This document shows positions 26,181 to 35,854 of a stretch of DNA of 64,000 bases, piece by piece; positions within the stretch are counted from its first letter, which is position 1, and each line of letters starts with the position of its first letter. Both the position numbers and the translations under genes were made by a program. The notes beneath the pieces are model-generated. The model saw nothing but the letters and a program-made list of their open reading frames with translations. It searched no databases and was not told the DNA's origin. Origin of the DNA: Ferribacterium limneticum (GTDB lineage Bacteria > Pseudomonadota > Gammaproteobacteria > Burkholderiales > Rhodocyclaceae); NCBI RefSeq assembly GCF_020510565.1, contig NZ_CP075189.1, positions 3,022,501-3,086,500 on the forward strand. The letters are read 5' to 3'.

Positions 26181-26608
26181 TGTTCGCTATCTTCAATCCA
26201 GACAAGATGCGGAATCGCATCGGCGCCGCCACATACCACGGCATTCTGCCCGTAATCTGCCGCCAGGGCGCAGGCATCCTCGCGGGAAAGCTCGGGGACG
26301 AAACAACTCTCTTCGTTCGGCCAGCCCTCGGCATCGGCCTCGTGCAGCGCCACATACGGTTCGTAGTTGCCTTCAAGCAGTTCGCACTCCAACTGCGACT
26401 GGCGTTCGGCGTTGGTCGCCTCATCGGCGCGCTGGCCGCCCGGATTGTGCGCCGTGATCAGGGCAAATTCAGTGCTGCCTGCCGTTTCAAGCCAGCAGCG
26501 CAAGGTTTCGCAGGGCTGACCGATGCGCAGTTCGCAGCAGCCACCAGGCAGGAATACCCGGTAAGTCGTCGCCATGTAGGCGGCCTCAAGTTCACTCGTC
26601 TTCGCCAT
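26177..26608 (-). CDS. DUF3293-like protein
   Basis: 143 residues from the Met at 26608 (MAKTSELEAAYMATTYRVF), which overlaps the rmuC 3' end by 17 nt; a start 5 codons upstream is also open. The pattern AAYxATTYRVFLPGGCCELRIG near the N-terminus and ITAHNPGGQ at about residue 55 are like DUF3293 proteins, which have no established function. It is acidic and soluble. It sits between rmuC and the kinase gene with overlaps at both ends, so translation is probably coupled. Confidence 0.75.
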   Translation of the reverse strand: MAKTSELEAAYMATTYRVFLPGGCCELRIGQPCETLRCWLETAGSTEFALITAHNPGGQRADEATNAERQSQLECELLEGNYEPYVALHEADAEGWPNEESCFVPELSREDACALAADYGQNAVVCGGADAIPHLVWIEDSEQ

Positions 26609-27923
26609 CGAAATCCGCCACACCGATCAATTGTTCGGCCTCTGCCACCGGCAGCGCCTCGACTTCCTTCAAGCGGCGCGTCAATTGTCGCGTCCGCGTT
26701 TCCGCCTTGCTAATGCTATTGCTCGCCTCGTCCAGCTTCTTCTTGGTATGGGCCAACGCCTCGCCGAACTTGCTGAACTCCGTCTTCACCGCGCCGAGCA
26801 CCGCCCACACTTCGGCCGAACGCTGCTCAATGGCCAGGGTGCGGAAACCCATCTGCAGGCTATTGAGCATCGCCGCCAGCGTCGTCGGCCCGGTCAGACT
26901 GACCCGCCAGTCGCGCTGCAGGGTTTCGGCCAGACCAGGTCGGCGCAGCGCCTCGGCATAAAGGCCTTCGAGCGGCAGGTAGAGCAAGGCAAAGTCAGTG
27001 GTGTGCGGCGGTGCGACATATTTTTCGTGGATGCTCCTGGCCTCGTTCTTCAGGCGGGTTTCGATGGCCCGCGAGGCCTCCTCGACCCCGGCCGGATCGC
27101 CGCGATCCTGCGCGTCGAGCAGGCGTTGGTAATCCTCGATCGGGTACTTGGCATCGATCGGCAACCAGACCACGGCACCGTCGTCCTTGCCCGGCAGGCG
27201 GATGGCGAAATCGACGCGCTCGTTGCTGCCCGGTTTGGTCGCCACGTTGCTGCCGAACTGCTCGGCCGTCAGCAACTGTTCGAGCAGGGCCGAAAGCTGC
27301 ACCTCACCCCAGGTGCCGCGCGTTTTCACATTGGTCAGCACGCGCTTGAGGTCGCCGACACCGGCCGCCAGCGTCTGCATTTCGCCGAGACCGCGATGGA
27401 CCTGCTCAAGCCGCTCGCTGACCAGCTTGAACGACTCGCCGAGGCGTTGCTCGAGCGTTGCATGCAGCTTTTCATCGACCGTCCGCCGCATTTCTTCGAG
27501 CTTGTTGGCGTTGTCGGCCTGTATTGCGGTCAACCGGGATTCGACGGCAATTTTCAAACGTTCGAAACGCTCGTCCAGCCCCAGTGAAAAGCGGTTCAGC
27601 TCACGCGCAAAAGCCTCCAGTCGCTCGGCCTGCGATGTGCCGAACTGACCAACCTGCGTCGTCAGCGCCTGGCCCAGCAAATTGGACGACTGCGCCCTTT
27701 CCTCGCGATCGCGGAAGGCTTCTTCAGCCACCTCACGCCGACCGCGCGCCAGTTCCTCGCGCAGTTCGCGCTCCAGGCGCATGAGCCCTTTATCCTGGGC
27801 CTCCTGCTGCGCCTGAAAGCGCGCTTCGTCCTGCTGCCGGTTGCCGCGCAGCAACAACGCCACCTGCAAAAGGATGACCACCACCAAGCCGACGATCAGC
27901 GCCAGCCCCATCGGTTCACTCAT
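26592..27923 (-). CDS. rmuC: DNA recombination protein RmuC
   Basis: 443 residues. An N-terminal membrane segment (residues about 4-24) is followed by a long coiled coil (about 30-210) and the RmuC nuclease-like core (TRGTWGEVQLSALLEQLLT, DAKYPIEDYQRLLDAQD, LYLPLEGLYAEALRRPGL, PTTLAAMLNSLQMGFRTLAIEQ). In E. coli it limits inversions at short inverted repeats. Given the inverted repeats nearby this is suggestive but unproven. It starts 8 nt before the DUF748 gene end. Confidence 0.93.
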   Translation of the reverse strand: MSEPMGLALIVGLVVVILLQVALLLRGNRQQDEARFQAQQEAQDKGLMRLERELREELARGRREVAEEAFRDREERAQSSNLLGQALTTQVGQFGTSQAERLEAFARELNRFSLGLDERFERLKIAVESRLTAIQADNANKLEEMRRTVDEKLHATLEQRLGESFKLVSERLEQVHRGLGEMQTLAAGVGDLKRVLTNVKTRGTWGEVQLSALLEQLLTAEQFGSNVATKPGSNERVDFAIRLPGKDDGAVVWLPIDAKYPIEDYQRLLDAQDRGDPAGVEEASRAIETRLKNEARSIHEKYVAPPHTTDFALLYLPLEGLYAEALRRPGLAETLQRDWRVSLTGPTTLAAMLNSLQMGFRTLAIEQRSAEVWAVLGAVKTEFSKFGEALAHTKKKLDEASNSISKAETRTRQLTRRLKEVEALPVAEAEQLIGVADFDGEDE

Positions 27924-27930
27924 CGATGGC

Positions 27931-30900
27931 TCATTTCAGCGAAAAATCAACCCGGCTGGCCTTGCCTTTTTGATCAGCCTCGACTTTGGCTGGCAATAGG
28001 AAAACCCGCTCCGGCGGCACCTTGCCTTGGTCCACCAGCCAGCCCTGCACCACTTCGGCCCGGCGCGCCGCCAGCGCCTTGACGTCGTCGTCGCTGACCG
28101 GCAGGTTGGTCAGCATGAGCTTCTCCATTTCCTCGACCGGCAAATCCTTCTGCAGACCAATCATGTTGCGCGGTTTCGGGAACTTGGCCTCCTTGTAGGC
28201 GCGGGTCAGGTAAGTTTTGCTTTCCTCGGGCGCAATCTCGATTTCTTCAAGCGACTTGCCTTCGCCAGCCTTCTTGAGATCCTTGAGCTTTTCGGCCTGC
28301 ATGGCGCGTTCCAGGGCGGCGCGCTTGGCGCCTTCGCGGTCGGCTTCCGGATCGGCCCGGCCGGTGATTTCCAGCTTAAGGGCATTGCGTTCGTTGAGCG
28401 CCTTGGCCAGCACCTCGAGCTTCTTGCCGGCAGCGTCGTTAAGCGTGGCGCGGCCAGCTGCGAATTCGACATTGGACAACTCGTCCCCACCGCCGAACAT
28501 TGAGCCGATCAGTGCAAATGGCGAGGTCACGGCCTTGACGAACAGATTGACGATGACCTTGACGATCAGCCCGCCAATCGAGAACTGCGGATCGTCGAGC
28601 GAACCGGAAATGGGCAGATTGAGGTCGATCTCGCCACGATTGTTCTTGAGCAGTGATAGCGCCAGATTGACCGGCAGCGTCGTCGCATCAGCACTTTCAA
28701 TCTTCTCGCCAAAGGTAAATTGGTCAATGAATAGGCGGTTCTCCGCCGCCAGCTGGTTGTTCTCGAGCTTGTAGGCAACGTTGAGCGACAGCTTGCCCTT
28801 TTCGATGGCGTAGCCGGCGTATTTGCCGGAATACGGCGAGAAGCCGACCAGATCGACGCCCGTGATTTCAGCCTTGATATCGAGATAGGACTTGGCGGCC
28901 AGTGGATTGAGCTTGCCCAGGATCTGCACCGGTGCCGAGTTGGCATACCTGCCACGTAGTTCCATGTCGGCAACGGTATCGGCCGCCGACGACAGATTGG
29001 TCACTCGTCCGCCGAGCTTGCTCAGATTGACCGTGTAGTTGGGTTTGACGAAAAGGTCGGAAAAATTGACCGTGCCATTTTGCAGGGTGATCTTGCCGAT
29101 CTTGATCGGGATCGGCTGCTTGGCCGGCCCGGACTCCTTGGCCGCCACCTTCGTTTCAGTCTTGGCCTCGACCAGCTTGGTCTCGCCCGTCTTGGCAGCG
29201 ACCGCCTCGCCTTCCGGTTTCCTGACGATCTCGGCGACGTTGAGCTTGCCTTCCTTGTTGAGGATCAGCCGCGAGAAATAATCGGTCAGCGCAATTTCGC
29301 CGATATTGATGGCCATCGGCTCGAGGCGGAAATCGATGCCGCCAAAATAGAGGGATTTCCACTTGAGGAAATCGGCGCTGTTGAGCTTGTCCACCGCAAC
29401 AAAGTCGCCCAGCGTAAAGGATCCCTTGTAGCCTGCCTTGAGGCCCGCCGTATCGAGCTTGGCTGTGGCCTCACCCTTGTTCGACACTTGGCCCCGCGTC
29501 AGCGAAATATTCAGGAACTGGCCGAAGTATGGCTCCAGCGGCACCAGCGGGATGGCCACGGTATCGACCTTGACCGCCACGTCGAGCGGATAGATCTGCA
29601 GGCTGCCATCGACATTCAGGCTGCCCTTCTTGTTGATCTTGCTCTTCAGTGCAATCGTGCCCTTCTTGCTCGGCTCGTTGGTCAGTTCCTGGCCAAGCAG
29701 ATTGAACCCCTCGATTTCCTGCACGGCGACGTGCTGCAGGGAGCGATCCTCGAAGCGAAAACCAAGGTCTTCGATGGACAGCTTGCCCACCTTGCCGATC
29801 CACTCCTGCGTTCCGGTTGCCTCGGCCACCGCCTTGGCCTTGGTATCCTTCTCGGCATTGGTCGCCCGGACCACCTTGAGCACTGGCGAACTGACCCATT
29901 CGATCTTGCCAGCCTTGTTGCGCAGCATGCGGGCGCGGGTTCCGTTGTTGGTCACTTCGGCGATATCGACGCGGTGGGCGGGCAGATCGACCTTGATACC
30001 CTTGATGGCCATTTTCTCGACGCGGAAACGCTCGCCGAGGTCGATCTGATAACTCACCTCACCGATTTCAATCGGCTCGACCAGCTTACTATCGACCTTG
30101 CCAACGCTGACCAGCAGATTGCGTACTTCGCCAGCCACCGGCGTCAGATTCGATTCATCCTGCCAGCGGATCAGGCCGTTGGTCAGCGCGAACTCGCCGA
30201 GCGACCATTCAAATGGCTTGGCCGGTGCCGGCTTGGGCTCCGGCGTTGCTACGGCCGGCTTGGCCGACTTGGTCAGCTTGTCGGCAACCCGCATGACATT
30301 GAACTCACCCTGCTTGTTGACCGCCAGAGCGACATCCAGACCATCGAGTCCGACACGCTTGACGGCGACTTTGCTATTGATCGGGTCGGCATTGTCGAGT
30401 TCAATATCCAGTCGCTTCCAGCCAAACAGCGGCTGGCCCTCGCTTTCGGTCAGCGCCAATCCGGAAACATGGACTGCACCGACGACCGAAACGGAATAAA
30501 CCTGGTCCGAGACCTCCTTGAACATCGCCTTCAATTCCGAATCAAGGGTTCCCGAGGCAAGCCGGAAAGGCAGCGAATCAGGCAGATAAGGTTGCAGACC
30601 AGCCAGGTCGAAGCGATCCAGATCAAGATTGAGCCGGCTTTCGTGGGTCTCCGAAAACGGTTTGCTGTCGCCGGTCAAGGCCAGTTGTGAGCCGTTGATC
30701 GTGGCCGAAAACGACGGATTGACCAGAACCTCGGTGTGGTAGGGCAGGCTGGAGACAAAGGGCAGCGCCAGATTGATCTCGCTGATCGTGTGCACCTTGC
30801 CCTTGGGCTGGTCATCAAAAACGATCTTGCCGTTGATCAACTGGATATTGTTTATCGAAAAGCGCGGCGTGCCGGACTCCGGCTCGTCCTTGGGCTTCAT

Positions 30901-31338
30901 CCACTCGTCAAGCAGATCGGAAATATCGTAACGCCCCTCGGCAACTCGCGACACGGCAACGCGCAGCCCCTGCAGGCGAACTTCATCGACGACGGCAGCC
31001 AGCTTGAAAATGGAGGCCGACGAAAGATTGACAAAAAGCTCGTCGAAACCGGCCACTTCCTTGCTGCCCTCGGCCGTGATCGAAAAACCACTGATCTTCG
31101 CCGACAAGCCGTACGGATTAATGTCGATGTTTTGGATGCTGACTTCACGATGCAGCTGCGCCGAAAGCTGTTTCTGCAAAATCGATTTGAGCAGTGGCGG
31201 CGCGGCGAAAAAACCAAGCACGCCGAAAACCACGAAAACGGCCGCCAGCCATTTGCCGATTTGCTTGCTACGCGGCGATTTCAGCGCCCCGGTGAGACGT
31301 GACATTGTTGCAGAATTGCTTGCAGCTGGCTCGGCCAT
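27931..31338 (-). CDS. Large AsmA-like DUF748 protein with OmpA-like C-terminal segment
   Basis: 1135 residues from the Met at 31338, after a good AAGAAAGGCAG. One N-terminal transmembrane helix (WLAAVFVVFGVLGFFAAPPLL) anchors a huge periplasmic part built of repeated beta segments (LLKSILQKQLSAQLHREVSIQNIDINPYGLSAKI region, then many similar blocks), as in AsmA/DUF748 proteins linked to outer-membrane lipid transport. The last 150 residues have an OmpA-like feature (LEITGRADPEAD, then RRAEVVQGWLVDQGKVPPERV). A Lys/Ala-rich linker lies near the middle. Role: probably envelope lipid homeostasis, by family. Confidence 0.8.
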   Translation of the reverse strand: MAEPAASNSATMSRLTGALKSPRSKQIGKWLAAVFVVFGVLGFFAAPPLLKSILQKQLSAQLHREVSIQNIDINPYGLSAKISGFSITAEGSKEVAGFDELFVNLSSASIFKLAAVVDEVRLQGLRVAVSRVAEGRYDISDLLDEWMKPKDEPESGTPRFSINNIQLINGKIVFDDQPKGKVHTISEINLALPFVSSLPYHTEVLVNPSFSATINGSQLALTGDSKPFSETHESRLNLDLDRFDLAGLQPYLPDSLPFRLASGTLDSELKAMFKEVSDQVYSVSVVGAVHVSGLALTESEGQPLFGWKRLDIELDNADPINSKVAVKRVGLDGLDVALAVNKQGEFNVMRVADKLTKSAKPAVATPEPKPAPAKPFEWSLGEFALTNGLIRWQDESNLTPVAGEVRNLLVSVGKVDSKLVEPIEIGEVSYQIDLGERFRVEKMAIKGIKVDLPAHRVDIAEVTNNGTRARMLRNKAGKIEWVSSPVLKVVRATNAEKDTKAKAVAEATGTQEWIGKVGKLSIEDLGFRFEDRSLQHVAVQEIEGFNLLGQELTNEPSKKGTIALKSKINKKGSLNVDGSLQIYPLDVAVKVDTVAIPLVPLEPYFGQFLNISLTRGQVSNKGEATAKLDTAGLKAGYKGSFTLGDFVAVDKLNSADFLKWKSLYFGGIDFRLEPMAINIGEIALTDYFSRLILNKEGKLNVAEIVRKPEGEAVAAKTGETKLVEAKTETKVAAKESGPAKQPIPIKIGKITLQNGTVNFSDLFVKPNYTVNLSKLGGRVTNLSSAADTVADMELRGRYANSAPVQILGKLNPLAAKSYLDIKAEITGVDLVGFSPYSGKYAGYAIEKGKLSLNVAYKLENNQLAAENRLFIDQFTFGEKIESADATTLPVNLALSLLKNNRGEIDLNLPISGSLDDPQFSIGGLIVKVIVNLFVKAVTSPFALIGSMFGGGDELSNVEFAAGRATLNDAAGKKLEVLAKALNERNALKLEITGRADPEADREGAKRAALERAMQAEKLKDLKKAGEGKSLEEIEIAPEESKTYLTRAYKEAKFPKPRNMIGLQKDLPVEEMEKLMLTNLPVSDDDVKALAARRAEVVQGWLVDQGKVPPERVFLLPAKVEADQKGKASRVDFSLK

Positions 31339-31411
31339 GATAATCTGCCTTTCTTGTTTTATATCCGCCAAATTTAGCACACCGCCACACTGGAAATATC
31401 AGCAAAAACAC

Positions 31412-31810
31412 ATGAAGTGGTTCATCGAAGAAATATCGAGGCTAATCGCCCAACTCAAGCGCTGGCAGACTTGGCTGGTCATCGGACTGATCAGCCTGTT
31501 TGCCGGACTGGCCTTTTTCATCGGCAGCTTTGCCTTCCGCACCGACGGCATCCTGCTCTATCTCAACCGCACAGCCGGTGCCTGCCGTGAACTGACCAAC
31601 GGCATCATCATCTTCATGTTCTGCGGCATGATTTTCTTCATGTTCACCGCCTTACTGACCCTAGGCGAATTCCAGCGCTATTTCCAGTTCAAGCAACGTG
31701 CCGCTCACTATCAGGCCAGGCGTGCGTTGTACGGGGGGATTGGCTGGGCTGCTGCCGCCATTACCATTTCGATTGCTGCGCTGGTTTTCTTCAACCGATA
31801 TTGCCGCTAG
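31412..31810 (+). CDS. Small integral membrane protein, unknown function
   Basis: 132 residues from the ATG at 31412. Three hydrophobic segments (about residues 20-40, 60-85 and 105-127) and an amphipathic N-terminal helix (MKWFIEEISRLIAQLKRWQ). No family recognised. Ribosome site is weak. It is divergent from the DUF748 gene and lies 29 nt upstream of the diguanylate cyclase ATG, so co-transcription is likely. Confidence 0.65.
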   Translation: MKWFIEEISRLIAQLKRWQTWLVIGLISLFAGLAFFIGSFAFRTDGILLYLNRTAGACRELTNGIIIFMFCGMIFFMFTALLTLGEFQRYFQFKQRAAHYQARRALYGGIGWAAAAITISIAALVFFNRYCR

Positions 31811-31839
31811 ACTGCGTTGATCGAGTACCGGCAGAAACC

Positions 31840-32781
31840 ATGAAAATTCTCGTCGTCGAAGACAGTCGCTCCACCTCCCACCTGCCTGTCGAGCAGATGG
31901 AAAGACTGGGCGTCACGACGCTTTCGGCCTCGACCGGCGACGAGGCACTGGAAAAATTCGCGCGGACGCGACCGGATCTCGTCCTGCTCGATCTCTCCCT
32001 GCCCGACATGGATGGTTTTCTCCTCGCCCAGCGCATCCGGGCGACGGAAACCCCGGGCGAATGGACGCCGATCATTTTCCTGTCATCCCGTGACGACGAG
32101 GCCAGCATCGAAAAGGGCATCGCCGCCGGAGGTGACGATTACCTGCTCAAGCCGGTCAGCGAGATTGTGCTCGGCGCAAAAATCCGCGCCATGCAGCGCA
32201 TCGTCCTCATGCGGTCGTCGCTCATCGGGCTTACCCGCAAGCTGGACGCCGCCAATCAGGAACTGGTACGCATTACGTCAAGCGACGGCCTGACCGGCGT
32301 CGCCAACCGGCGCTACTTCGACGAGGCAATTTCCATCGAATGGCGCCGGGCGCGTCGTCACTCGAACAGCATCGCGATGATGATGTGCGATGTCGACTAC
32401 TTCAAGCTGTACAACGACACCTACGGCCACCAGGCGGGAGACGACTGTCTGCGCCGGATCGCCCGGGTCATCCGCCAGAACACCGAACGGCCTTCGGACA
32501 TCGTGGCCCGCTACGGCGGCGAGGAATTCGCCGTTGTGCTGCCCGAAACCACCATCGGCGGCGCCCTGATCGTGGCCGAAAAAATCCGTCAGGCCATCCG
32601 CGAACTCAATATCGAGCACGCCTCGTCACCCGGCGGGCTGGTCACCCTGAGCATCGGACTCGCCTCCGCCGCTCCCGGCTTCGACAACCCGCCCGAAGAC
32701 CTCATCCAGGCCGCCGCCAAAGCCCTGCTGCGCGCCAAACGACAAGGCCGGGACTGTCTCTGCCGGGCCGACGACGCGTAG
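31840..32781 (+). CDS. Response regulator with active-looking GGDEF domain (diguanylate cyclase)
   Basis: 313 residues from the ATG at 31840 (MKILVVEDSR). The receiver (1-120) has the acidic pair, the acceptor Asp in LVLLDLSLPDMDG, and the Lys in DYLLKPVSE. The GGDEF domain has the intact GGEEF site (ARYGGEEFAVVL), and RPSD sits at the position of the inhibitory I-site (RxxD). So this is a phosphorylation-controlled, product-inhibited cyclase of WspR/PleD type. A CheY-like gene overlaps its stop by one base (TAGTG). Confidence 0.9.
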   Translation: MKILVVEDSRSTSHLPVEQMERLGVTTLSASTGDEALEKFARTRPDLVLLDLSLPDMDGFLLAQRIRATETPGEWTPIIFLSSRDDEASIEKGIAAGGDDYLLKPVSEIVLGAKIRAMQRIVLMRSSLIGLTRKLDAANQELVRITSSDGLTGVANRRYFDEAISIEWRRARRHSNSIAMMMCDVDYFKLYNDTYGHQAGDDCLRRIARVIRQNTERPSDIVARYGGEEFAVVLPETTIGGALIVAEKIRQAIRELNIEHASSPGGLVTLSIGLASAAPGFDNPPEDLIQAAAKALLRAKRQGRDCLCRADDA

Positions 32782-33173
32782 TGGCCAGACGACGCATTTC
32801 CATCGTCATCGCCGACGACAACGACATGATGCGCAGCATCCTGCGCGCCATGTTGCGTGGCGAGGAATACGACGTGGTCGGCGAAGCCCGCAACGGGCAA
32901 GCAGCGATCGATGTCGTCGAGCGCCTGAAGCCGGACATCGTCTGCATGGACGTCATGATGCCGGAGAAGAGCGGCATCGAAGCGCTGAGCGAAATCAAGG
33001 CTGCCAACCCGACAATCGAAGTCATCATGGTGACCAGCAATTCCGATGCGGAAACCGTTCAGAACTCGATCATGAACGGTGCCAGCGGCTTCATCATCAA
33101 GCCCTTCAATGCCGCCCGCGTGCTCGATGCGCTGGAAAAGGCCAGCAACCGCGTCCGCCAGACCAAGCCGTAG
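32781..33173 (+). CDS. CheY-like single-domain response regulator
   Basis: 130 residues from a GTG at 32781 that overlaps the TAG of the cyclase gene. Complete receiver: DDND acidic pocket, acceptor Asp in CMDVMMPEKSG, Thr in VMVTSNSD and Lys in FIIKPFNAARV. No output domain. No histidine kinase is adjacent, so the partner must be elsewhere; the coupling to the cyclase suggests a shared pathway. Confidence 0.85.
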   Translation: MARRRISIVIADDNDMMRSILRAMLRGEEYDVVGEARNGQAAIDVVERLKPDIVCMDVMMPEKSGIEALSEIKAANPTIEVIMVTSNSDAETVQNSIMNGASGFIIKPFNAARVLDALEKASNRVRQTKP

Positions 33174-33182
33174 GGCGATACC

Positions 33183-33941
33183 CTAGAAGTCGTTTCGCCA
33201 GCTGCGTATCGTTTTGAAAATCGAGGCTTTTTTCCGGTTGACCGTGGGATTCTGCTTTTCGGCTGCAGCAATGACCGCCGGCTCGGCGCATCGCAGGAAG
33301 GGGTTAGTCGCCTTCTCTTCGCCAAGCGTCAACGGCACGCTGGGCCGGCCCGCCGCCCGCAGCGCCGCAACCTTCGCCACGCGCGCCTGCAAGGCGGCAT
33401 TTTCCGGCTCGACGGCCAGCGCGAAACGCAGGTTCATCTCGGTGTACTCGTGGGCGCAATAAGCCAGGGTGTCATCGGGCAGTGCAGCAATAGTGTCAAG
33501 CGAAGCCGACATCTGCTCCGGCGTCCCCTCAAACAGCCGCCCGCAGCCGGCGCCAAACAGCGTATCGCCACAAAATAGCGCGCCCGGTGCAATGTAGGCC
33601 AGGTGCCCGAGCGTATGCCCGGGAACGGCCATGACATCGACCGTTTGGCCCAGAATATCGATCTGCTCGCCACCTGAAAGTGGACGCGTGCAGCCTGTGA
33701 TAGACTCATTGGCCGGTGCAAAAACCTCGACTGGCCAGCGCGCCTTGAGTTCGGCGATGCCGCCCTGGTGATCGGCATGGTGATGCGTGATCAGGATGCC
33801 CTCCAGCGTCAGATCGTCGGCTTCCAGACGGGCGATAACCGGAGCTGCATCGCCGGGATCAACGACGACGGCACGCTTGCCGCGGGTCAGCAACCAGATG
33901 TAATTGTCCTTGAACGCGGGAATGAGCGAGATTTCAAACAT
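33183..33941 (-). CDS. gloB: Hydroxyacylglutathione hydrolase (glyoxalase II)
   Basis: 252 residues of the metallo-beta-lactamase fold. The dinuclear metal motif THHHADH and later ligands PGHTLGH, CGDTLF and HEYTEMNLRFA are present. It hydrolyses S-D-lactoylglutathione. Near the C-terminus, residues about 230-243 (TVNRKKASIFK) are encoded by the dispersed repeat; the final SWRNDF still resembles the usual C-terminal helix, so the frame was preserved. Confidence 0.92.
   Translation of the reverse strand: MFEISLIPAFKDNYIWLLTRGKRAVVVDPGDAAPVIARLEADDLTLEGILITHHHADHQGGIAELKARWPVEVFAPANESITGCTRPLSGGEQIDILGQTVDVMAVPGHTLGHLAYIAPGALFCGDTLFGAGCGRLFEGTPEQMSASLDTIAALPDDTLAYCAHEYTEMNLRFALAVEPENAALQARVAKVAALRAAGRPSVPLTLGEEKATNPFLRCAEPAVIAAAEKQNPTVNRKKASIFKTIRSWRNDF
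33211..33252 (-). repeat. Dispersed repeat copy R7, in frame near gloB end
   Basis: Core at 33236-33245. Read forward by gloB as TVNRKK, 30-40 nt before the stop. Confidence 0.87.
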
Positions 33942-34686
33942 ACCGGAACTATCGAGCGCAGCGCCCCGGATGTCAATTCCCGGGCTCGACGCCTGGCTGT
34001 CGACCGCAGCCGGCCGCTATGTGCTCGATTGGGAACAGCGCCAGCTCGACGCCGCCGTGCCCGATGTTTTCGGTTTTCATGCCCTGCAACTCGGCCTGCC
34101 GCAGGGTGATTTCCTGCGCGCCAACCGCATTCCGTTGCGCCTGAAAGCCGGCGAATACGGCGCGGTGGACATGCTCTGCAACTGCGCCGCCCTGCCCTTC
34201 GCTTCGCTCAGCACCGACCTCGTCGTCCTGCCGCATGTCCTCGAATTCAGCGACGAGCCGCATCAGATATTGCGCGAAGTGGAGCGCATCCTGATTCCCG
34301 AGGGACAGGTCATCATCATCGGTTTCAACCCGCTGTCGCTGTGGGGACTGAAACGAAAATTCGACGGCAGCGGCCAATTTCCGTGGAATGGCAGCTATCT
34401 GTCGCTGACTCGCCTCAAGGATTGGCTAAAATTGCTCAGTTTTGAAGTCGATCGTGGCCAGTTCGGGTGTTACATCCCGCCGGTCGAACAACTCAAATGG
34501 GTGCAACGCTGGCAGTTCATCGAAACGGCCGGCAACCGCTGGTGGAATTTTTCCGGCGGCGTCTATGTGGTGCGCGCCATCAAGCGCGTGCACGGCATGC
34601 ACCTGATCACCCCCAACTGGCGAAACAAGTCGGTGCGCGCCAAGGCGCTGCGCCCGATCGCCCAAAAGGAAGGCCATGGCCGCTGA
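33922..34686 (+). CDS. Class I SAM-dependent methyltransferase
   Basis: 254 residues from the ATG at 33922, preceded by GGGA, overlapping the gloB start by 20 nt on the other strand; an ATG at 33970 is an alternative. Blocks such as [52 protein letters not shown] and [15 protein letters not shown] are those of the methyltransferase next to gloB and rnhA in many betaproteobacteria. The substrate is not established. Its end overlaps rnhA by 11 nt. Confidence 0.8.
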   Translation: MSEISNIPELSSAAPRMSIPGLDAWLSTAAGRYVLDWEQRQLDAAVPDVFGFHALQLGLPQGDFLRANRIPLRLKAGEYGAVDMLCNCAALPFASLSTDLVVLPHVLEFSDEPHQILREVERILIPEGQVIIIGFNPLSLWGLKRKFDGSGQFPWNGSYLSLTRLKDWLKLLSFEVDRGQFGCYIPPVEQLKWVQRWQFIETAGNRWWNFSGGVYVVRAIKRVHGMHLITPNWRNKSVRAKALRPIAQKEGHGR

Positions 34687-35134
34687 AGAAATCGTTGAAA
34701 TATTTACCGATGGAGCCTGCAAGGGCAATCCTGGCCCCGGCGGCTGGGGCGCCATCCTGCGCCTCGGCCAGCACGAAAAGGAGCTGTGGGGCGGCGAGAA
34801 GGAAACGACCAACAACCGGATGGAACTGACCGCTGCCATCCGCGCCATCGAAGCCCTCAAGCGACCAATCGGCGGCAAGATCTACACCGACTCGCAGTAC
34901 GTCATGAAGGGCATCAACGAGTGGATACACGGCTGGAAGAAAAATGGCTGGAAAACCGCCGACAAGAAGCCGGTCAAGAATGCCGACCTGTGGCAACTGC
35001 TCGACGCCCAGGTCCGCCTACACAAGCTCGAATGGGTCTGGGTCAAGGGCCACGCCGGCCACCCGGAAAATGAACGGGCCGATGCCCTGGCCAATCGCGG
35101 CATCGATGAATTGAGAAACAGGGAAGCAGCATGA
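34676..35134 (+). CDS. rnhA: Ribonuclease HI
   Basis: 152 residues with all four catalytic acids of RNase HI: Asp in [16 protein letters not shown], Glu in NNRMELTA, Asp in IYTDSQYV and the late Asp in NERADALA. It cleaves RNA in RNA-DNA hybrids. Its last bases overlap dnaQ (ATGA), the usual rnhA-dnaQ pairing. Confidence 0.96.
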   Translation: MAAEEIVEIFTDGACKGNPGPGGWGAILRLGQHEKELWGGEKETTNNRMELTAAIRAIEALKRPIGGKIYTDSQYVMKGINEWIHGWKKNGWKTADKKPVKNADLWQLLDAQVRLHKLEWVWVKGHAGHPENERADALANRGIDELRNREAA

Positions 35135-35847
35135 GACAGATCGTCCTCGACACCGAAACCACCGGCCTCGACCCCCGCTCGGGCCACCGCATCATTGAAG
35201 TCGCCTGCATCGAGATGGTGAACCGCCGCTTCACCGGCCACCACCTGCACAAATACCTCAACCCCGAGCGAGAAATCGACGAAGGCGCCCAGGCGGTGCA
35301 CGGCATCACGCTTGAATTCCTCGCCGACAAGCCGAAATTCGCCGACATCGCCGACGAGTTCCTCGAGTTCATCAACGGCGCCGAGCTGATCATCCACAAC
35401 GCCCCGTTCGACATCGGCTTCCTCAATGCCGAACTCGACCGCCTCGGTCGCGTGCCGGTCGGCACCATCTGCGGCAAGGTCACCGACACCCTGCGCATGG
35501 CCAAGGACCTCCACCCTGGCAAGCGCAACAGCCTCGACGCGCTGTGCGAACGCTACGAAATCGACAATTCCAGCCGCACCCTGCACGGCGCCCTGCTCGA
35601 CACCGAACTGCTGGCCGAAGTTTTCCTGGCCATGACGCGCGGCCAGAACTCGTTGATGATCGAACCCGATGCCGCGCCGCGCCCGAACATCGGCGCCGAC
35701 GGCCTGGTCCGCGAGCGCAAGCCGCTCACCGTTCGCCGCGCCTCGCCCGAGGAACTGGCCGAACACGAGCAGGTGCTCGCCGCCATCAACAAGGAATCCA
35801 AAGGCGCCTGCCTGTGGCTGCCGAAGCCTGACGCCGAAGCGGCCTGA
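35131..35847 (+). CDS. dnaQ: DNA polymerase III epsilon subunit (proofreading exonuclease)
   Basis: 238 residues. DEDDh exonuclease motifs: [21 protein letters not shown], and [13 protein letters not shown] at the end of the domain. The C-terminal 40 residues form the linker that binds the polymerase alpha subunit. It overlaps rnhA by 4 nt. Confidence 0.95.
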   Translation: MRQIVLDTETTGLDPRSGHRIIEVACIEMVNRRFTGHHLHKYLNPEREIDEGAQAVHGITLEFLADKPKFADIADEFLEFINGAELIIHNAPFDIGFLNAELDRLGRVPVGTICGKVTDTLRMAKDLHPGKRNSLDALCERYEIDNSSRTLHGALLDTELLAEVFLAMTRGQNSLMIEPDAAPRPNIGADGLVRERKPLTVRRASPEELAEHEQVLAAINKESKGACLWLPKPDAEAA

Positions 35848-35854
35848 GCCCGGC

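Noticed and set aside
27518..27560. A repeat-like GCGGTCAACCGGGATTC stretch in rmuC
   Set aside because: The core has GCGG instead of ACGG, the tail does not match, and the encoded residues are normal for the RmuC coiled coil.
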